Assembly: GCA_947462335.1 (NCBI GenBank)
Contig: OX381721.1
Location: 6,262,001 to 6,326,000, forward strand
Origin: Harmothoe impar
Taxonomy: Eukaryota > Annelida > Polychaeta > Phyllodocida > Polynoidae
Direction of reading: 5' to 3'
DNA: 64,000 nucleotides
Numbering within the stretch: the first letter of the stretch is position 1; every line of letters starts with the position of its first letter. The notes under the pieces were generated by a model. It was not told the DNA's origin. It ran no database searches and was given only the letters and a program-made list of their open reading frames with translations. The position numbers were made by a program, and so were the translations under genes. Shown piece after piece: positions 11,402 to 22,597 of this stretch.

Positions 11402-11640
11402 CACAGAGAAAAGAAACAGCGTCAAATGAGAGTCCAGGCTGCCTCCAGAATGGCTCTCCTGTTTGAGGGAGCCCAGGTCACCTAAGGAAGCCTTGTTGAC
11501 TCCCTATGTCAGACCTAGCTGAGCCACCTAGGAGAGTCATATAGCTCCTTGACCCACTTAAGGGGGTCATATAAAGACCACGGCTCCCCTAGAGAGGGCA
11601 GTCTAGACTCACTTTTGACGCTGTTACTTTTCTCTGTGTG
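11402..11640. mobile_element. MITE, CACAGAGAAAAG ends
   Basis: ACAGAGAAAAGAAACAGCGT at the left is inverted as ACGCTGTTACTTTTCTCTGT at the right. TA flanks the left end, and TG then TA follow the right. The interior is rich in GACTC/GAGTC motifs. The 16.86-kb element has the same ends, and a decayed end lies near 39.19 kb. It is about 240 bp with no coding capacity. Confidence 0.8.
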
Positions 11641-12164
11641 TACAAAAACCGGGAATTCTACTGGTTTCAGAGAAAATCGGGTGTCCACTAGCAACAGCAG
11701 CTCCAGTCGGATATTGGTTCTGCTCTTGGAAATCAGCCTTTTATTGGTATATGAAATTTGGTTTGGGGGTGGTCTCAGTTCCAATCTAGTGGGATATTCG
11801 GAGGACAGAATCGATATGGCCCATACTGTGGCTATACATGGGTAGGTCTTGACAGAAGCGACACAGCAACGCAGTCCTATTACAAGTCAATGGACCAGAG
11901 AACCAAATGTATGGGATAGAAATCTACCAGGCGACACAGAGCTTTTCGAAAAATTGACACTATGACACAGTCATGTATTTGGATACCAACGCATAGTCAC
12001 CACACTATAAGGAATGAGTGCAGACAAGCAGCAAAATGAATCTACTAAGTTTTAAAGTATATTATGATAATATCAAAATATACTGTAAACTGAATGGATT
12101 CTTCACTGTACTAATGATGTACTAACAGTATTAGTACAAAGGGAGGACGTTTTATACCTTAGCC

Positions 12165-12985
12165 CCTAGTGTTTAATGATGCCCGTACATGTACAGAGAG
12201 GTGCTGGGCTGCTGTGGCGCCATGTGTTGTTACAGAATGTGTGACAGCAGGATGCCTGGTACACACTGTAGTAACACATGGTCTCTACCCCCTGCACACC
12301 GCAGCGCAATGTTCCCACACACCAACTACAGCCTGGCCAATCGGTGCTTTGAGAGAAACAGCATGTTTCAATCTAAAGATGGCCGTGCTTGCACAGAGAG
12401 GACCTCACCCGGCACCATTCCTGGTCACAGAATGGTTACACACGTGGACAGCTGTAGTAACACATGTGGTCCCTATCCCCTACACACGGCATTACTATGT
12501 TCCCACACACCAACTACAGCTTGGGGGTGTTACACAACCTAAAATCAGGTGGCTACAAAAAAATATCTTACAAAACAAAATCGACGTTACTGATTTTTGA
12601 CGTTAGGGACTCTATTTCTTCACACCATTTTCCCAGGGTGTGTGAAGAAAATTGTGTAAATTAGCCTTATTTAGCTCAAAGTTGAACACAACAGCGTACA
12701 TTTGACATTAACACTAGTGTTAAGTTTTTAAACACTGACGTAATTTTCTTTTTAAAGTTTGTCATAACGTAATTACATTCCTTAACATACATAGACAATT
12801 GGTGCTTTGTGAGTAACAGCATGTTTCAATCTAAAGATGGCCGTGGATGCACAGAGAGGACCTCATCCGGCACCATTCCTGGTTACAGAATGGTTACACA
12901 CTTGGTCGGCTGTAGTAACACATGTGGTCTCTATCCCCTACACCACACTACTATGTTCCCACACCCACTCACTACAGCATGACCC
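12165..12985 (+). repeat. three-unit tandem array, interrupted
   Basis: Three units start at about 12165, 12336 and 12796. They share GGTGCTTTG, AACAGCATGTTTCAATCTAA, GATGGCCGTG, GGCACCATTCCTGGT, TAGTAACACATG and CTATGTTCCCACAC. Units 2 and 3 are separated by a copy of repeat R2. The longer frames across the array do not share a frame between units and are not genes. Confidence 0.8.
12560..12790. repeat. dispersed repeat R2, copy 2
   Basis: Related to 7.50-7.70 kb. It sits between units 2 and 3 of the tandem array, so it probably inserted after the array formed. Confidence 0.6.
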
Positions 12986-13116
12986 AAGTGCATGAACTGG
13001 GTCATTACACTCTCACCCCTGAGGTTCCCTATAGTAAGGTACAGTGTGGGACACTCTGCAACTATCTAACTTAACATTTTAAAGCCTCCAATATGATGGA
13101 TCTAGAGACAGCACTA

Positions 13117-13305
13117 CACTCTAAGAACAGTGTGTTTACACACTCATCAACTCGCTTTCCTGTACACACTTTTAACACACATTTTGGTGTAACACACTAC
13201 ACACTACACACCCTTTGCCAAAAGTGTGTTGATCTCAAAGGTGTGTTGCAAATATGTGTGTGTAATTCCTCATGCATGTTCCCGCAACACACTGTTCTTA
13301 GAGTG
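13117..13305. mobile_element. 189-bp MITE, CACTCTAAGAACAG ends
   Basis: The termini CACTCTAAGAACAGTGTGTT and AACACACTGTTCTTAGAGTG are perfect inverted repeats. TA flanks both ends. The interior is rich in ACACAC/GTGTGT. It is a Tc1/mariner-type MITE by end structure and target site. A related, more decayed copy is at 28.45 kb. The following 1.1 kb (13.3-14.45 kb) shows only C/T-rich and unique sequence. Confidence 0.9.
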
Positions 13306-14485
13306 TACATAGCCGGTAATGGCTAGTACATGGGAAGATGGAATTCACCAGATATGGAGAAGGGCAGGGGAGAGCCGGGGGAGAGATAAAGGTCAGCCAT
13401 CTTTTTTGCACTGACCCCTGTGACCCACATCGGGGGTGGTAGACAAACCCATAAGTGCTTAAATCTCAATTATAAATCAATTCCTGTTTCCTGCATCCTT
13501 AGGGTATTACTTGATTTGAATATAACTAGGGGTTGCACCGTTTCTGACATCTAATTCCGCTCAGAATGCCCATATTACCCCCCTTCACAGGAGGTGGTAA
13601 ACAAATAGTTTACTACACTGTTAGTAATCTATCAGCACATCAGGCAGGCGATTGTAGTGACCCAGTTCAGGCACGTGGCATGACCAGTTAGTGCTATAAG
13701 GGTTACAGCCTGACTCAATCATAGTACTGCTCTTCCTCGCCTGCCTTGGATCACCTGTTCCTTACCTCCCTGCCTCCATGGCTCTATGCCTATCTGCCGT
13801 GCATACATCCCTCAATACCACCCTCCCTCCTTGCACGTAACATTTAGAGTAGACTGTCCAGTCCTCTTTTCGTTCCGCACTCTATCCCTTCACCTCCCAT
13901 TCTGTCCTCCGATTGCTCCCCCCTGTCTCTCTCCCTATCTTTTTCATTCATGAAGTATTTTCCTAGATTAAAAAGTATCTTCTAGAGACTGCCTGTGTTT
14001 TAGTCTGTTGTGCTGTTTTACAAAATGCAGCCCGACCATAAACAAATGAAATAATCCACCCAGTAGACCAAAAGGAGTGCTCCTTTGTCTAATTTTTACC
14101 ATTTTCGATTCAAATCATTTTATTTAGGGGTAAATCGTTTTGTTTCTACCAGGGATATAATGTTTCTACGTACGAATTATTTTGATAATGTCACAAGGCC
14201 GTGAAATATGACCATTGGTTATTTCACAGGGGAGTGAAATACAGTGCTCCTTGGTTAACTCAATGGCACCGTATTTCATAAAAAATTAACAGTGAGCCTC
14301 TAAAGCAAAATATCTGCCCCTTGAGATTACATAATGTACTTTAGCCTCGTAGTGAGAGAGGTCACGTGACAGACTACATCCTAGTCTGCCTCTCAGCCCG
14401 TGGTACAGTGTATGCTGTAAGTATAGGACCCGGCTGTTAGTTAGGTAACCTGTATGTAACATGTACATTAGGCACAGTGTGTTTA

Positions 14486-14595
14486 TATTTACATTAGGCC
14501 AAAAAAAAAGAGGTTTGTTTCAGGTAACATTGCAAGATAATGTAGGGTCGGTAGGTTTGTTTTTTTTACCTTTTTTTTTTAACATGAAAGTACTA
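14486..14595. repeat. GGCCAAAAAAAA repeat fragment
   Basis: It carries GCCAAAAAAAAAGAGG, TTTCAGGTAACA and TAGGGTCGGTAGG, the left end of the element seen complete at 48.75-49.15 kb. No right end was found, so it is a fragment. The 120-codon frame over it is not supported. Confidence 0.65.
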
Positions 14596-15770
14596 CACAG
14601 TCTCTCTGAAGACCCGAAAAATGACCAACAAAGGGTAAAAATACGAAAATTTCTTCAAAATTGCATAAAAAAAAATGTAGCCGTAACTCTTAAAGAACCG
14701 CCTAGTACTTCAGTGTGGTGTAAATCTGTTCAGCATATTGGATGGAATGCAGCTCTTGCCAATATACTCCTTATGTGTGTTTTCACGCATCATGACCACC
14801 CTGTAGGGTTAATGCACTCCTAACAGGTTTGCATGATAAGTGGGAGCAGTACTGGTGAGTTACACGGAAAGGCTCCAGGAAGGTATTGTAGCAATAACAG
14901 TAAAGTGTACCCTGTGGCAGTTACAGTCTACCGAAGGGTTATGAGCTGATTTGGGGTCAATTTTAATTTTTTCATTTATTCAACATATTTGTGTTCATAT
15001 TGTCCATATAAATATGTGTGTAGCTTTTAAAATCATTTAGACACATATATATCATTATAAATAGAGCAAATTATGGTCAGAATGGGTCATGCGACCCGAC
15101 TCCATTACAGAAAGTGGTCCCCTAACCTGGTTTTCGCTATATCATATGCATTTACACACACCAGATTGATTTTAAAAAGCTACACAAACATTTATATGGA
15201 CATTATGAGCACAAACACGTTGAAAACTGAAGACAAAAAAATCTACCCCAAATTAGCTCCTAACCCATCTTTAACTGTCAGTAAGGGGCCCACTGCTGCT
15301 GCTAATGCAGCCTTGGCCATCTGCATCTGTTCTGTTTAGCATAACACATCTATTTGTTTACATGTGTGGACGGCCAGATAAGACCCCTGACCTCCCCATA
15401 ACACATGCACACATCAGGAGTAGCCCTATTACATCAACCTAAGTGACTCAGTTACCAGCTTCTGCTACAGCCATCTGTGTTTACTTAGTTTGGTATTACC
15501 CAAATATTTATTGCCCTGGGTGTGCTGCTTGGCTGGACCTATGAGAACCTTCACTTGTGATCTGGAACATTTGCCCCAAACACGTTAACCTTCTGACCCT
15601 AGAAACTATACTTCATTTGATGGTTTTAGAGAAATTGACCATGGAGGGAGGCTGTGAAAATGCGTTTTTAATGAAGCGATAATTCAGTTTGCTCCATGTG
15701 CCTGGCCATGTTAGTTTCAAGATTGCAATTTCGATCAAGACTTAGGTAGTGACCAAACACGCACAGACCA

Positions 15771-16033
15771 CACTCAAAAAGTAAACTTGTCTCCAGACTC
15801 TTCCAAGTGACAGTCATAAAATTAACGAGTCAAAAACTTGTCTAAGTGACAAGGAAGCGGGTATCTAGCTGGAGATGGAAGACCCACTTGGCATGTGCCA
15901 GCCCACAACCCGACATTTTCCGGCTCCAGATTCTATTTGTTGGATGGTAACCTGATAGGTTAGACAACTTTTGACTCATTTATTTTATGATAGTCACTTC
16001 AACGAGTCTTGATACAAGTTTACTTTTTCAGTG
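15771..16033. mobile_element. MITE, CACTCAAAAAGTA ends, copy 1
   Basis: CACTCAAAAAGTAAACTTGT on the left is inverted as ACAAGTTTACTTTTTCAGTG on the right. The middle matches the element at 53.58 kb, including GGCATGTGCCAGC and CAGATTCTATTTGTTGGAT. It has no coding capacity. Confidence 0.9.
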
Positions 16034-16589
16034 CATAACTTGCCCGAAACAGGCTACATTGCAAGAGCAGAACCAAGTTCTACGAGATTGCTGGTGTCAC
16101 TGTAACCATTGCCGCCGCGGGAATAAGTTAACTCATGTTACAGCGCTTTAAGAAGAGACTTATTTTACCCACAGAAGCATATCTGAGTAGCAATCATGAT
16201 CCTTATGTCATGATCGATAGTTACTGTCGTAGTATGGCGGTCTCAAATTTGATAACCACGATTGTAAAACCATCACGTTGATATGATTAAGCTATTTCTT
16301 GACAGATGTAAGGTATATAGGCATACCAAGAACAATCTAGAATAATCAAGCCAACCAATTAACGTGAGTATATCCAATGTGTGGGACAAAAAAATTAATT
16401 TCCCTACTAGTGAGTCAGGATGTTCCCCAATATCATATTTAACTCCCTATCTACTCAAATACGCCTCATTTCCATCGATATTGCCCAAATTTTATTTTAT
16501 TTCCTAAAATATTGTCATTTTTGTATAAAATCGTGCACGATTTTAATGCCCCATGGAAAATCCGCAAGAAAAGACTTTGGTTGGAGCCC

Positions 16590-16733
16590 ATTAGACCGAC
16601 TTTCTGATCTGTAACTGTCTATGGATACGATTTTAATGTAGTCCAACCCATAAATAACATACTTTTACAGTGTTTGGAACATAATGATGTAGGATTTAGA
16701 ATTTGGCAAAAATCGGATATACCCACTTTAAGG
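16590..16733. repeat. dispersed repeat R3, copy 2
   Basis: It shares GGATTTAGAATTTGGCAAAA and the following 19 bases exactly with 8.52-8.57 kb. Similar but weaker GTATGGAACAT...TAGGATTT segments occur at 55.61 and 56.86 kb. Confidence 0.75.
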
Positions 16734-16858
16734 GCAATGTGTTGCTCGAAGGCAATATGCACAAATAAAGCACTAGCATTCAATGCAGCCCTGGTGTGTC
16801 ACTTGGCTTTGCTGCATCTTGACATCATGCCGATCCTTCGGGAGGTTTTAGACCGATT

Positions 16859-17095
16859 CACAGGGAAAAGAAGTAGAATCACTGTGACTCCCAACTTGAT
16901 CACTGAGGTAACTCTCCCCAGGACTCTAAAGTGACTCCCTAACATTAGCAGGACTCTTTGATAACTCTATAATGATTCCCATTCTAAAACTCCCTAAAAT
17001 TGGGAGTGACTTTAGAGTCATGGGGAGAGTTACCTTACTGATCAATTCCAGACTCCTATTTGGGAGTCACCATGATTCTACTGCTTTTCTCTGTG
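16859..17095. mobile_element. MITE, CACAGRGAAAAG ends
   Basis: CACAGGGAAAAGAAGTAGAA is inverted against TTCTACTGCTTTTCTCTGTG, with TA on the right flank. The whole element folds back. It is packed with GACTCC, GGACTCT and AGAGTCA motifs. It belongs to the family of the 11.4-kb element. Confidence 0.85.
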
Positions 17096-17099
17096 TAGG

Positions 17100-18010
17100 G
17101 TCGGCATGATTTATAAATGCAGCCCTAGCAAGTTATTCTCTTGAGCTGCATCCATGTATCCTTCCCGCGAAGGGAAGATTACATTCCAGCACTCCGTGGC
17201 CCTTGTAGCGTTAACCCGGATGTTGTTAAAAGATGACATTGGTCGTCATGATGCACCAATGCAGTCCCGGTAAGTAACTTGCAGGGCCTGCATTGGTGCA
17301 TCATGCCGACCCTAGAGGGGTGTCTCAACCCCATAGGGTCGGCATGATGCTTGAATGTAGCAATGGCGTGATACTCACCAGGGCTGTATCCATGTATTAT
17401 GACGACCAAGGCTATGATGCATTGAGACATTATGTCGTCCTTGCAGTTTTAATTAATGAGGCCGCTGCTACTGTGGTAGTGTTTACACCTTTACAAATGT
17501 CCACTGCGTGTAGCAGGTGTATGACTGCTGGAGGCTAGGCTGTTGTAGATACTGCTCTGTTGGCAATTAATGAATGATGCATACTCCTTTAACCCTTTAG
17601 GGGCTGCATAGTGAAGTAACAATACATCATGCTGACCATGGGGGGGGGGGGGCTAATATTCTAGGGCCGCTATGATTCACCGAAGCAGTCTGGTGAAATA
17701 TTTGCGAGGGATGCATCATGACAACCATGTTTTGTCTTAATGACGCATCATACTGAATGTATATTAACTCTTTAAGGACGGCATGATGCATTAAAGCTGT
17801 TAGTCGTCATGCTGCATGTATACAGCCCTAGGGAGTGGCTTACCATTGCTGCATTTAAGTATCAAGCTGACCCTATTGGGATGATACACTCCCGAAGGGT
17901 CAGCATGATGCATCAATGCAGCACTGGCGAGTTCATCGCGATGGCTGGATTGGTGCATCATGAAGACAAATGTCATCTTTTAGCGACATCTGTCCTTAAA
18001 GGGTTAACAT
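17100..18010. repeat. cluster of GCATGATGCAT hairpin repeats
   Basis: Repeated pairs of GGTCGGCATGATGCA and TGCATCATGACGACC enclose CAGCCCTGG and CCAGGGCTG. One nearly perfect hairpin has arms at 17241-17268 and 17285-17311. The units end in CCTTAAAGGGTTAA. Members recur near 7.09, 18.35, 18.75, 34.75, 48.65, 51.55, 52.4, 53.15-53.38, 53.52, 55.93, 56.45, 57.15 and 61.4 kb. This is a high-copy foldback family with no coding capacity; the open frames in it are spurious. Confidence 0.8.
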
Positions 18011-18109
18011 GCTATCCTCTTATTAAAGGGTTTACATCAAGAGATGTGTACACCCTGCAGGTGGGTCATCTATAACAGCAGCTTAACACCACCGTAATGT
18101 TATATCAGC

Positions 18110-18123
18110 CCACCAGGTGGCAG
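18110..18123 (+). promoter_or_regulatory. possible CTCF-like site
   Basis: CCACCAGGTGGCAG matches the known bilaterian CTCF core closely. A single motif match carries little weight, and it sits among repeats. Confidence 0.25.
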
Positions 18124-18231
18124 TTCTGTGATTAATCACCGGGCGCTGTTCGCGTCCCATTCACTACCCTGATTAAGGTGCCCTATATACACCATGGTAA
18201 TCAGCATGGTCATTTACACCAGGAGGTATTA

Positions 18232-18457
18232 ACTTGGAGCATTCATAGGGCACTGAATATATGATTTAACCCTTTATAAGCAGCACAATAATTTGATGTG
18301 CCAGCTTTTTTTGCCGAGATGTATGTATATAGCCTTGGCAAGTAGCCAATGCTGCATTTAAGCATCATGTTGAAAATATAGTATTAATTCACCCACAAAT
18401 GATATGTGACAAACTTGGAGCATTCATAGTTCACTGAACAGATGGTTCAACCCTTCA
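18232..18457 (+). repeat. direct repeats around 18.2-18.8 kb
   Basis: AACTTGGAGCATTCATAG, CACTGAA and TTTAACCC/TTCAACCC recur at 18232 and 18413. A second pair, GCTGCATTTAAGCATCATG and GTATTAATTCACCC, recurs at about 18345 and 18733. The tRNA-like unit lies between the second pair. Together they suggest a partly duplicated composite repeat. Confidence 0.65.
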
Positions 18458-18614
18458 TTAGCTGTGCATTTTATTACCGAGATGCAAGTGTAGGGGCATG
18501 GATTACTCGCACCTTGGTGATAAATCCACAAGGAGGTATCACTTGGGGAATCCTACACCCCTATATAAGGACCATACCGATGCAGTAGGGTATGGTGCCG
18601 TTGAGTTGTCGGAT

Positions 18615-18685
18615 GGGGATGTAGCTCAGTGGTAGAGCATAGGCCCATCGGTCTAGAGGTCTTGGGTTTGAATCCCGCTTTCTCC
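18615..18685 (+). repeat. tRNA-derived SINE-like unit
   Basis: GGGGATGTAGCTCAGTGGTA resembles a tRNA 5' half with an intact A box (18622-18632). GGGTTTGAATCCC (18664-18676) is a good B box. The acceptor ends GGGGATG and TTTCTCC pair imperfectly, and the anticodon arm is irregular, so a functional tRNA is unlikely. The antisense frame encodes the protein-like string RDSNPRPLDR, a familiar artefact of tRNA-type sequence. It could be a SINE head or a decayed tRNA-Ala-like gene. Confidence 0.6.
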
Positions 18686-18929
18686 AGTTGACTTTTCCGC
18701 GACCATTACACAAGTATTTAACCCTGGTGAGTAACAAGTGCTGCATTCAAGCATCATGCTGAAAATATTGTATTAATTCACCCTCAAATGATATCTCACA
18801 AACATCAATGTAACCCTAGTGAGTAACTTGCCAGGGTTGTATTCAAGAGCCATGACGCGAAAGGGTACAGAGCATTGAAGTACTTTGCGGTCCTTAAAGG
18901 GTTAATACTATCCTGAATAGATTGATAAT

Positions 18930-19266
18930 GCGGTGGGGCATGGTTTGTTGGGGACATAAAATTAGGGGGGGGGGGTAATTTTTTAACGGGGGGGGGGGGG
19001 TGTTGGTGGATTTTCACGTGAGCTAGTCGGAAATATTTTTGTTCCCCCCCCCCACCAGAGAGATTAAAATATTTTTGGTCCCCCCCCTCAGGCAAGTTGA
19101 AATCGAGAGCCGCCGACCCCTTTGAGCTATAGTGATGCGCTGATTTTTTGACTAAAAAGGGGTGCAATTCTTTTTGGTCCCCCCCTTAAGAGGGGTCCAA
19201 ATTTTGTTGGTACCCCCACCCAAATCCACCAACCCCCCCTGTTGTTTAAAGATGACCACTCCCTTA
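18930..19266. mobile_element. foldback, GGGAGTGGTCAT family, copy 1
   Basis: The right end CCCCCCTGTTGTTTAAAGAT, followed by GACCACTCCC, matches the ends at 33.02-33.25 kb and 53.91-54.17 kb. The interior has G and C runs around TTTTTGGTCCCCCC and ATTTTCACGTGAGC. The left end is unclear. It is a non-autonomous element. Confidence 0.7.
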
Positions 19267-19629
19267 GGTGCCTGTATGTTATAAGCTGAAGGCATAAACT
19301 TCCCCAAGCTACCTATCATACAGACAAAGGGACACAATGTGTAATTAGGGGCCTTAACACTTCATTAGTGACGGTAATTATGAGTTAGAATGAGTAAAGC
19401 AGGTAGGCTATGGCTTATCCTGCTGGATTCTTAGGTTGCCTTAACCTAAGCCTCTATTATAAGTTGTCCAAATGGCAGATTAAGTTTGATATCCCCTCGG
19501 TATTGCTTGTCATATAGAGTCGACTGTGTATATAAAAAGGTGTGTATGTCTTATGCAGTATATATCTCAACTCAATATTTCAACAATTACAAAATATATG
19601 AATAAGGATGTAGTAGGCCTAAGACATCT

Positions 19630-21650
19630 GTCTTGTTTATAAGGTCAGGGACGAAAGATCGTGACTAGAACATGATGTATGCCTGAGGAATTAAATCCCA
19701 CTGTTGTAGTTCTTGAATCAGAACTAAAGCAAGGTGGATCGGGTTGCGTCTGTAACTAGGACTTATATTTATAAATTGAAGATCAAGTCTATGGGTGTAA
19801 TCGTTTATCGTGTGTCCTTGTGTTTTATAATTGAGTAGGCAATTTTTGACATTAATCTTGTTTTCAACTTGCCCTTATGAATGATTATAATCTAAGAATT
19901 TCTCTATCTGGTCATGGTACGGGTAACCATTCACAGTTACCTAAATTGACAGCAAGAGTCTCTATGACAATTCTATGCAGATACAGATAATGTATATTGT
20001 ATTTTGTAGAAAATATTTTTTTTAAAGAATTAGGATAAAAATACATCATTTATGTTTAGAAACATTGTAATATTCCCTCCATGTGAACAAGGGCAGTGGA
20101 TGAAAGGTTGTGGCCAGAACATGACCCGCCTGAAGAAGTCAGTCCCACTGCTGTTTTTCAGTTATCAGAACTACTGCAAACAAATGGCAATTGAAACGCA
20201 TGTAGCTTTAGTCAGGGTCATGATGTTGGTTCTTGTAAGGCATATCGTGTCTCCTTTTGTTCATTATCCAGGAAATAATTTGTAACAAAAAACAGGTATA
20301 ATATTCCGCATGATACCGGCAGTATAAAGGTTTCAAAGCTTAGCCTTTCTTTATCTGGTCATGATCTGGATACCCTTCAAAAATGGCTTTTTGAAAATAT
20401 TCATAAAGTATTCGGCGTCTTCTGATAAGGCATATTGTGTTTACTATCCAGAAGATAATAGTTTTTAAGAAATAGGAATAAGAAAACATCATGTATGTTT
20501 GAGTACATGTAAGATCCCCTCTTCTTGTAAAAGGTTACGGGATAAAAAGGTTGTGGGCCGAACACGAGTCGGGAGTTGAATCTAATCCTAATGTTGTTTT
20601 TTGTTCATCTGAACTAAAACAAGGTGACTCTGGCTGCCCCTGCACCTGAGACGAGAAGGAATTTGAGAGCATGTATATCAGTGGAGCAGTGACTAGGAAA
20701 AGGGGGGGGGGGCAGGGGGGCCCAGGAGCCCCCGGATCACAGAGCTGTTAGGGCCTGCATATGTTTGGGTTCCCCCGAATGTATCAAGACCCTAATATGA
20801 TACACAAAATTCGCAATCCTGTCCTCTCCAACAGTGGGTAAAATGGGGGCGGGCCAGAGGGGGCTGAGCCCTCAGTAAGAGCTAAAGCTCAAATACTTCT
20901 TTTCTATACAATCCGATATAAGCATGTATATGATAGATCATTCATAAAAGTTGATATTTAAAGTTGTTTGGGTTGGGGCACCCTGCCCCCCCCCCCAATG
21001 AAGATTTGCTTCCTACGCCTCTGTGTAGTGTGGATTCTGACAAGGCATGTAATTTTTTTATCACCCACATGGTAATTAGTAACAGAAATGAGGTCTCCAA
21101 TTTACCACGATACTCAGCATCATGAATGATTAAAAGCTGAGCCTTGATTTTATGCTCATGATCAGCATACGCATGCAAAGTTATACCTGAGATAATAGCA
21201 ATTAAAGAGATTATGTGGCAGTGTAAGGTAGATTCTGATATCGCATATTGTATCCCTTTTGTGTTTCATTTTGTATATTATCTGGAGGATAATTTGTTCT
21301 AATGAAATAGGGAAAAAAAATACACCTTGTTTTTTAGAAATATTGTAAGATCCCCTCCTGATGTACGAGGTCAGTTTGCAAGAGCCGTGTGGATCCTGAC
21401 AAGACACATCAAGGGTTTTTGTTTCATAATGGAGAAGGTAATTTGTAACAAAAACTTGCCATAATACCAGCATCATGAGCGATCAGAACCTGAGCGTTTC
21501 ATTATTATGTCATAATCCTGAAGAACAGTTTAAATCTGTGATAAGGACAATGGTGTAAAGTGGATTCTGACGAGGTGTATCATGAGCCCTTTCGTTTATG
21601 ATCAAAAACAAAAGGTTTGTAACGGGACTTGGAATAGAGGTTGCTTTGTT
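19630..21650 (+). repeat. diverged array, period near 440 bp
   Basis: Units starting at about 19.64, 20.08 and 20.52 kb share GGTTGTGGCC-like, GAACATGA, CCCACTG.TGTT and CAGAACTA motifs. Linked segments recur at 19.90, 20.35, 21.10 and 21.50 kb (TTTATCTGGTCATGATC) and at 20.24, 20.42, 21.03, 21.24 and 21.57 kb (TTCTGA.AAGGCAT). A foldback insertion occupies 20.69-21.03 kb. No frame is conserved. It is an old tandem array with heavy decay. Confidence 0.6.
20690..21026 (+). mobile_element. element with AGAGGCGTAGGAAGC end, copy 1
   Basis: It ends GAAGATTTGCTTCCTACGCC and begins with a G-rich run. GAGCTAAAGCTCAAATACTT and ATGATAGATCATTCATAA lie inside. The inverted copy at 26.83-27.13 kb and a shorter one at 23.5-23.7 kb share the same end and the 'AAATAC' inner segment. 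Confidence 0.65.
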
Positions 21651-21780
21651 ACTTGCATCACAAATAGATAAAGCCTGAAAATGTTGTAATCAAGCCATCA
21701 AAGAGAACTTGCAAACTAAGATGTTTGGCAATGCATTTTTTCAATATAAATGTCAGAATCAAGGTTTGCGTGTTCATACT

Positions 21781-21784
<4 letters not shown>

Positions 21785-21846
<62 letters not shown>
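21785..21846. repeat. (TA)n microsatellite
   Basis: A pure TA tract of about 60 bp at the left edge of a foldback element. Confidence 0.95.
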
Positions 21847-21853
<7 letters not shown>

Positions 21854-21865
21854 AATATGAGATGA

Positions 21866-22185
21866 GGATGTGTCTCACGACCTTGAGCCAATGTTTTTGT
21901 CTCTGACCGGGTGCTGACCGGGTGCCTTCTCTGACCAGGTGCCGTCTCTGACCGGCTTGGCAAAATACCAACAGCAGGAGGCTAATTATAATAATAATAA
22001 TAATTATATAACCACCGCCATAACGTTTTTACAAATCCTTATATATATGAGTATAATTATTTTTAAAACACCTTTTTTTCTGACACCTGGTCAGAGACGG
22101 CACCTTGTCAGAGACAGCGACTGGTCAGAGACAGCACCAGATCAGAGACAAAAACTTTGGCCCAAGGTCGTGAGACACAGCCATA
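21866..22185. mobile_element. foldback with CTCTGACCGGGTGC arms
   Basis: GTGTCTCACGACCTTGAGCC and TTTTTGTCTCTGACC on the left are inverted on the right as GGTCAGAGAC, GGCCCAAGGTCGTGAGACAC. Each arm has three to four tandem CTCTGACC(G/A)GGTGC repeats. The loop contains an ATA run. A related partial arm is at about 27.88-27.99 kb. Confidence 0.85.
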
Positions 22186-22385
22186 TCTACATAGCATTAA
22201 TATGATTAACAAGAATTGCGGTTGTTGCCACATGAAAAAAAAAATCCTTATTCACTGCGTGTCAGTGCGATGAACGGTAACATCACAACATTGTCATTCT
22301 GTTGTAATTAATTGATTTGATATGATATGATCATAATCATATAATATATATATATTTATTTATCTGTTTTTTTCTTGGCCTTTAC

Positions 22386-22575
22386 ACAACCAGAGAGTCA
22401 GTGTACTGCAGTGGTACACATCCTTTTCTGTGCACACAACGGTCAAATGTGTTGCCTCCCGGGAAGGAAAATTTGCCTATATCAAATATCTAATTGCAAA
22501 AGTCAGCAAGGAGGCGGTGTAAAAATAAGCTCAATTCAAGATGTACAGCTCTTAGTGACTCTTGCTTCATAACGT
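22386..22575 (+). repeat. diverged unit, block B copy 3 (partial)
   Basis: It carries TGTACTGCAGTGGTACACAT, TATATCAAATATC, TTGCAAAAGTCAGCAAGG and GGTGTAAAAATAAGCTC in block B order, then stops where the 22.6-kb foldback begins. Copy 5 stops in the same way at a related insertion. Confidence 0.65.
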
Positions 22576-22597
22576 ACAGTGTTTATTGAGTGCTTTT

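Noticed and set aside
12169..12600. 143- and 117-codon overlapping plus frames
   Set aside because: They are produced by a tandem repeat in two frames at once, and unit 3 does not keep either frame.
18561..18746. 61-codon minus frame containing RDSNPRPLDR
   Set aside because: It is the antisense of a tRNA-like sequence. This protein string is a well-known artefact of such repeats.
21785..21846. Poly-Ile/Tyr frames
   Set aside because: They are translations of a TA microsatellite.
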